Assembly (NCBI GenBank): GCA_018712905.1
Contig: DVGD01000184.1
Span: 1 to 6,913, forward strand
Source of the DNA: Candidatus Avoscillospira stercoripullorum
GTDB lineage: Bacteria; Bacillota; Clostridia; Oscillospirales; Oscillospiraceae
DNA: 6,913 nucleotides
Direction: 5' to 3'
In this document: positions 6,093 to 6,913 of the stretch, piece after piece
How positions within the stretch are numbered: the first letter of the stretch is position 1
Layout of the letters: the number at the start of each line of letters is the position of its first letter
Notes under the pieces: generated by a model
The model's input: only the letters and a program-made list of their open reading frames with translations
Databases searched by the model: none
Told to the model about the DNA's origin: nothing
Made by a program: the position numbers and the translations under genes

Positions 6093-6913
6093 ATGAAAAA
6101 GACCAATCCTCTAGTCTCATTTCTCCGGCGTGAGCCGGTTTTCTCCATTGCGTTTGTCTGCGCGGTGATTTCCGCCTTTTGGGTCAAGCCCTCGGCGGCC
6201 TACCTCTCGTACATCGACCTGAGAGTACTTTGCCTCCTCTTCTGCCTCATGGCAGTGGTGGCAGGGCTCCAGGAGGCAGGCGTATTCCTGGTGCTGGCGC
6301 AAAAGCTCCTCTCCGGCGAGCTGCCGGTCAGGCGCATTGCGCTGATTCTGATGATCCTGCCGTTTTTCTCCTCCATGCTGGTGACCAACGACGTGGCTCT
6401 CATCACCTTTGTGCCCTTTGCCATGCTGGTGCTGGAAATGGTGGATCGCCGCAATCTCATCATCCCGGTGGTGTGCCTGCAGACCATCGCCGCCAACCTC
6501 GGCAGCATGGCAACCCCCGTGGGCAATCCTCAAAACCTCTTCCTCTATGCCAAGTTCCAGCTCTCCATGGGAGAATTCCTGGCGCTGCTTTTGCCCATTG
6601 TGGCGGTGAGCTTCGTGGTGCTGGCGGCGGCCAGCCTTTATTTCGGCGGCAAAGGCCATATCCGCGTGACCTTCCCCCAACGCGTTACCATCACCAGCGT
6701 CAAACGGCTAAGTGTGTATCTTTTACTCTTTGTGCTGTGCCTTTTGTCGGTAAGCCGGGTGCTGCACTATGGGATTCTCACCGCCATCGTCATCGTAGCG
6801 CTGCTGCTGGTGAAGCCGGCGCTGCTGCGGCAGGTGGACTACATGCTCCTTTGCACCTTCGTGTGCTTCTTCGTCTTCAGCGGCAACCTGGGGGAAATTC
6901 CTGCCGTGAAGGA
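6093..6913 (+). CDS. SLC13/ArsB/CitM-type anion permease (partial, 3' end outside window)
   Basis: From ATG 6093, with GAAGG 7 bases upstream, 273 codons are open to the window edge. The product is strongly hydrophobic, with membrane segments at roughly residues 16-30, 44-70, 81-118, 121-140, 160-184, 206-240 and 248-264. Two motifs place it in the ion transporter superfamily (SLC13, CitM, ArsB, NhaD relatives): MLVTNDVALITFVPF (95-109), and ANLGSMATPVGNPQN (134-148), the re-entrant hairpin signature usually written as GS-x-x-TP-x-G-x-P-x-N. The FSGNLGEIPAV near the window edge looks like the start of the second inverted repeat, so about a third of the protein is probably missing. The substrate cannot be inferred; family members carry di- and tricarboxylates, arsenite, sulfate or sodium/protons. 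It is divergent from the iron operon, which may be coincidence. The 5' end is complete and the reading frame is clean. Confidence 0.85.
   Translation, partial: MKKTNPLVSFLRREPVFSIAFVCAVISAFWVKPSAAYLSYIDLRVLCLLFCLMAVVAGLQEAGVFLVLAQKLLSGELPVRRIALILMILPFFSSMLVTNDVALITFVPFAMLVLEMVDRRNLIIPVVCLQTIAANLGSMATPVGNPQNLFLYAKFQLSMGEFLALLLPIVAVSFVVLAAASLYFGGKGHIRVTFPQRVTITSVKRLSVYLLLFVLCLLSVSRVLHYGILTAIVIVALLLVKPALLRQVDYMLLCTFVCFFVFSGNLGEIPAVK

Noticed and set aside
6117..6680. A 187-codon minus-strand open frame, opposite the permease
   Set aside because: It is very rich in His, Glu and Gln, the usual antisense image of a hydrophobic membrane protein. The plus strand carries the SLC13-type signatures.

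Overview
The window looks like part of a Clostridia chromosome (Firmicutes), most likely an Oscillospirales-type gut anaerobe. This is inferred from the moderately high GC content, a pseudo-M16 protein of the YfmF type, a clostridial-style FeoA-FeoB fusion followed by a tiny FeoB-associated Cys-rich protein, strong GGAGG-type ribosome binding sites, a TTG start and sigma-A-type promoters. The genus cannot be settled from the sequence alone. There are no RNA genes, insertion sequences, CRISPR arrays or phage genes; this is compact housekeeping and transport DNA.

Layout from left to right. Bases 1-1187 (minus) hold a YfmF-like, catalytically dead M16 peptidase homologue, cut off by the window edge. 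It is divergent from a plus-strand pair: prmA (ribosomal protein L11 methyltransferase, 1331-2308) and, 4 bases later from a TTG start, a membrane-anchored DUF4015-type putative glycoside hydrolase (2313-3347). The two transcripts leave back-to-back promoters at 1213-1279, and the prmA leader carries a GC-rich hairpin just before its ribosome binding site. The plus-strand pair ends in a 16-bp perfect-stem hairpin (3347-3390). The same hairpin closes the convergent minus-strand iron operon, and the stop codons of both converging genes touch or lie inside its stem.

The minus-strand iron operon is feoAB (3530-5881), a natural fusion of the FeoA SH3-like domain to the ferrous iron transporter FeoB, followed 3 bases later by a 45-residue membrane protein with a CC-x2-C-x2-C-x3-C tail (3389-3526). 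Together they form a ferrous iron uptake module. Divergent from feoAB, beyond a 211-base regulatory gap with two promoters, starts an SLC13/ArsB/CitM-type (ion transporter superfamily) permease (6093 to the window end, incomplete). Its substrate cannot be read from the sequence.

Nothing here is clearly a new biological system. The points most worth a second look are the shared terminator with embedded stop codons, the unexplained DUF4015 protein coupled to prmA, the FeoA-FeoB fusion with its small partner, and short repeats around the feoAB promoter.
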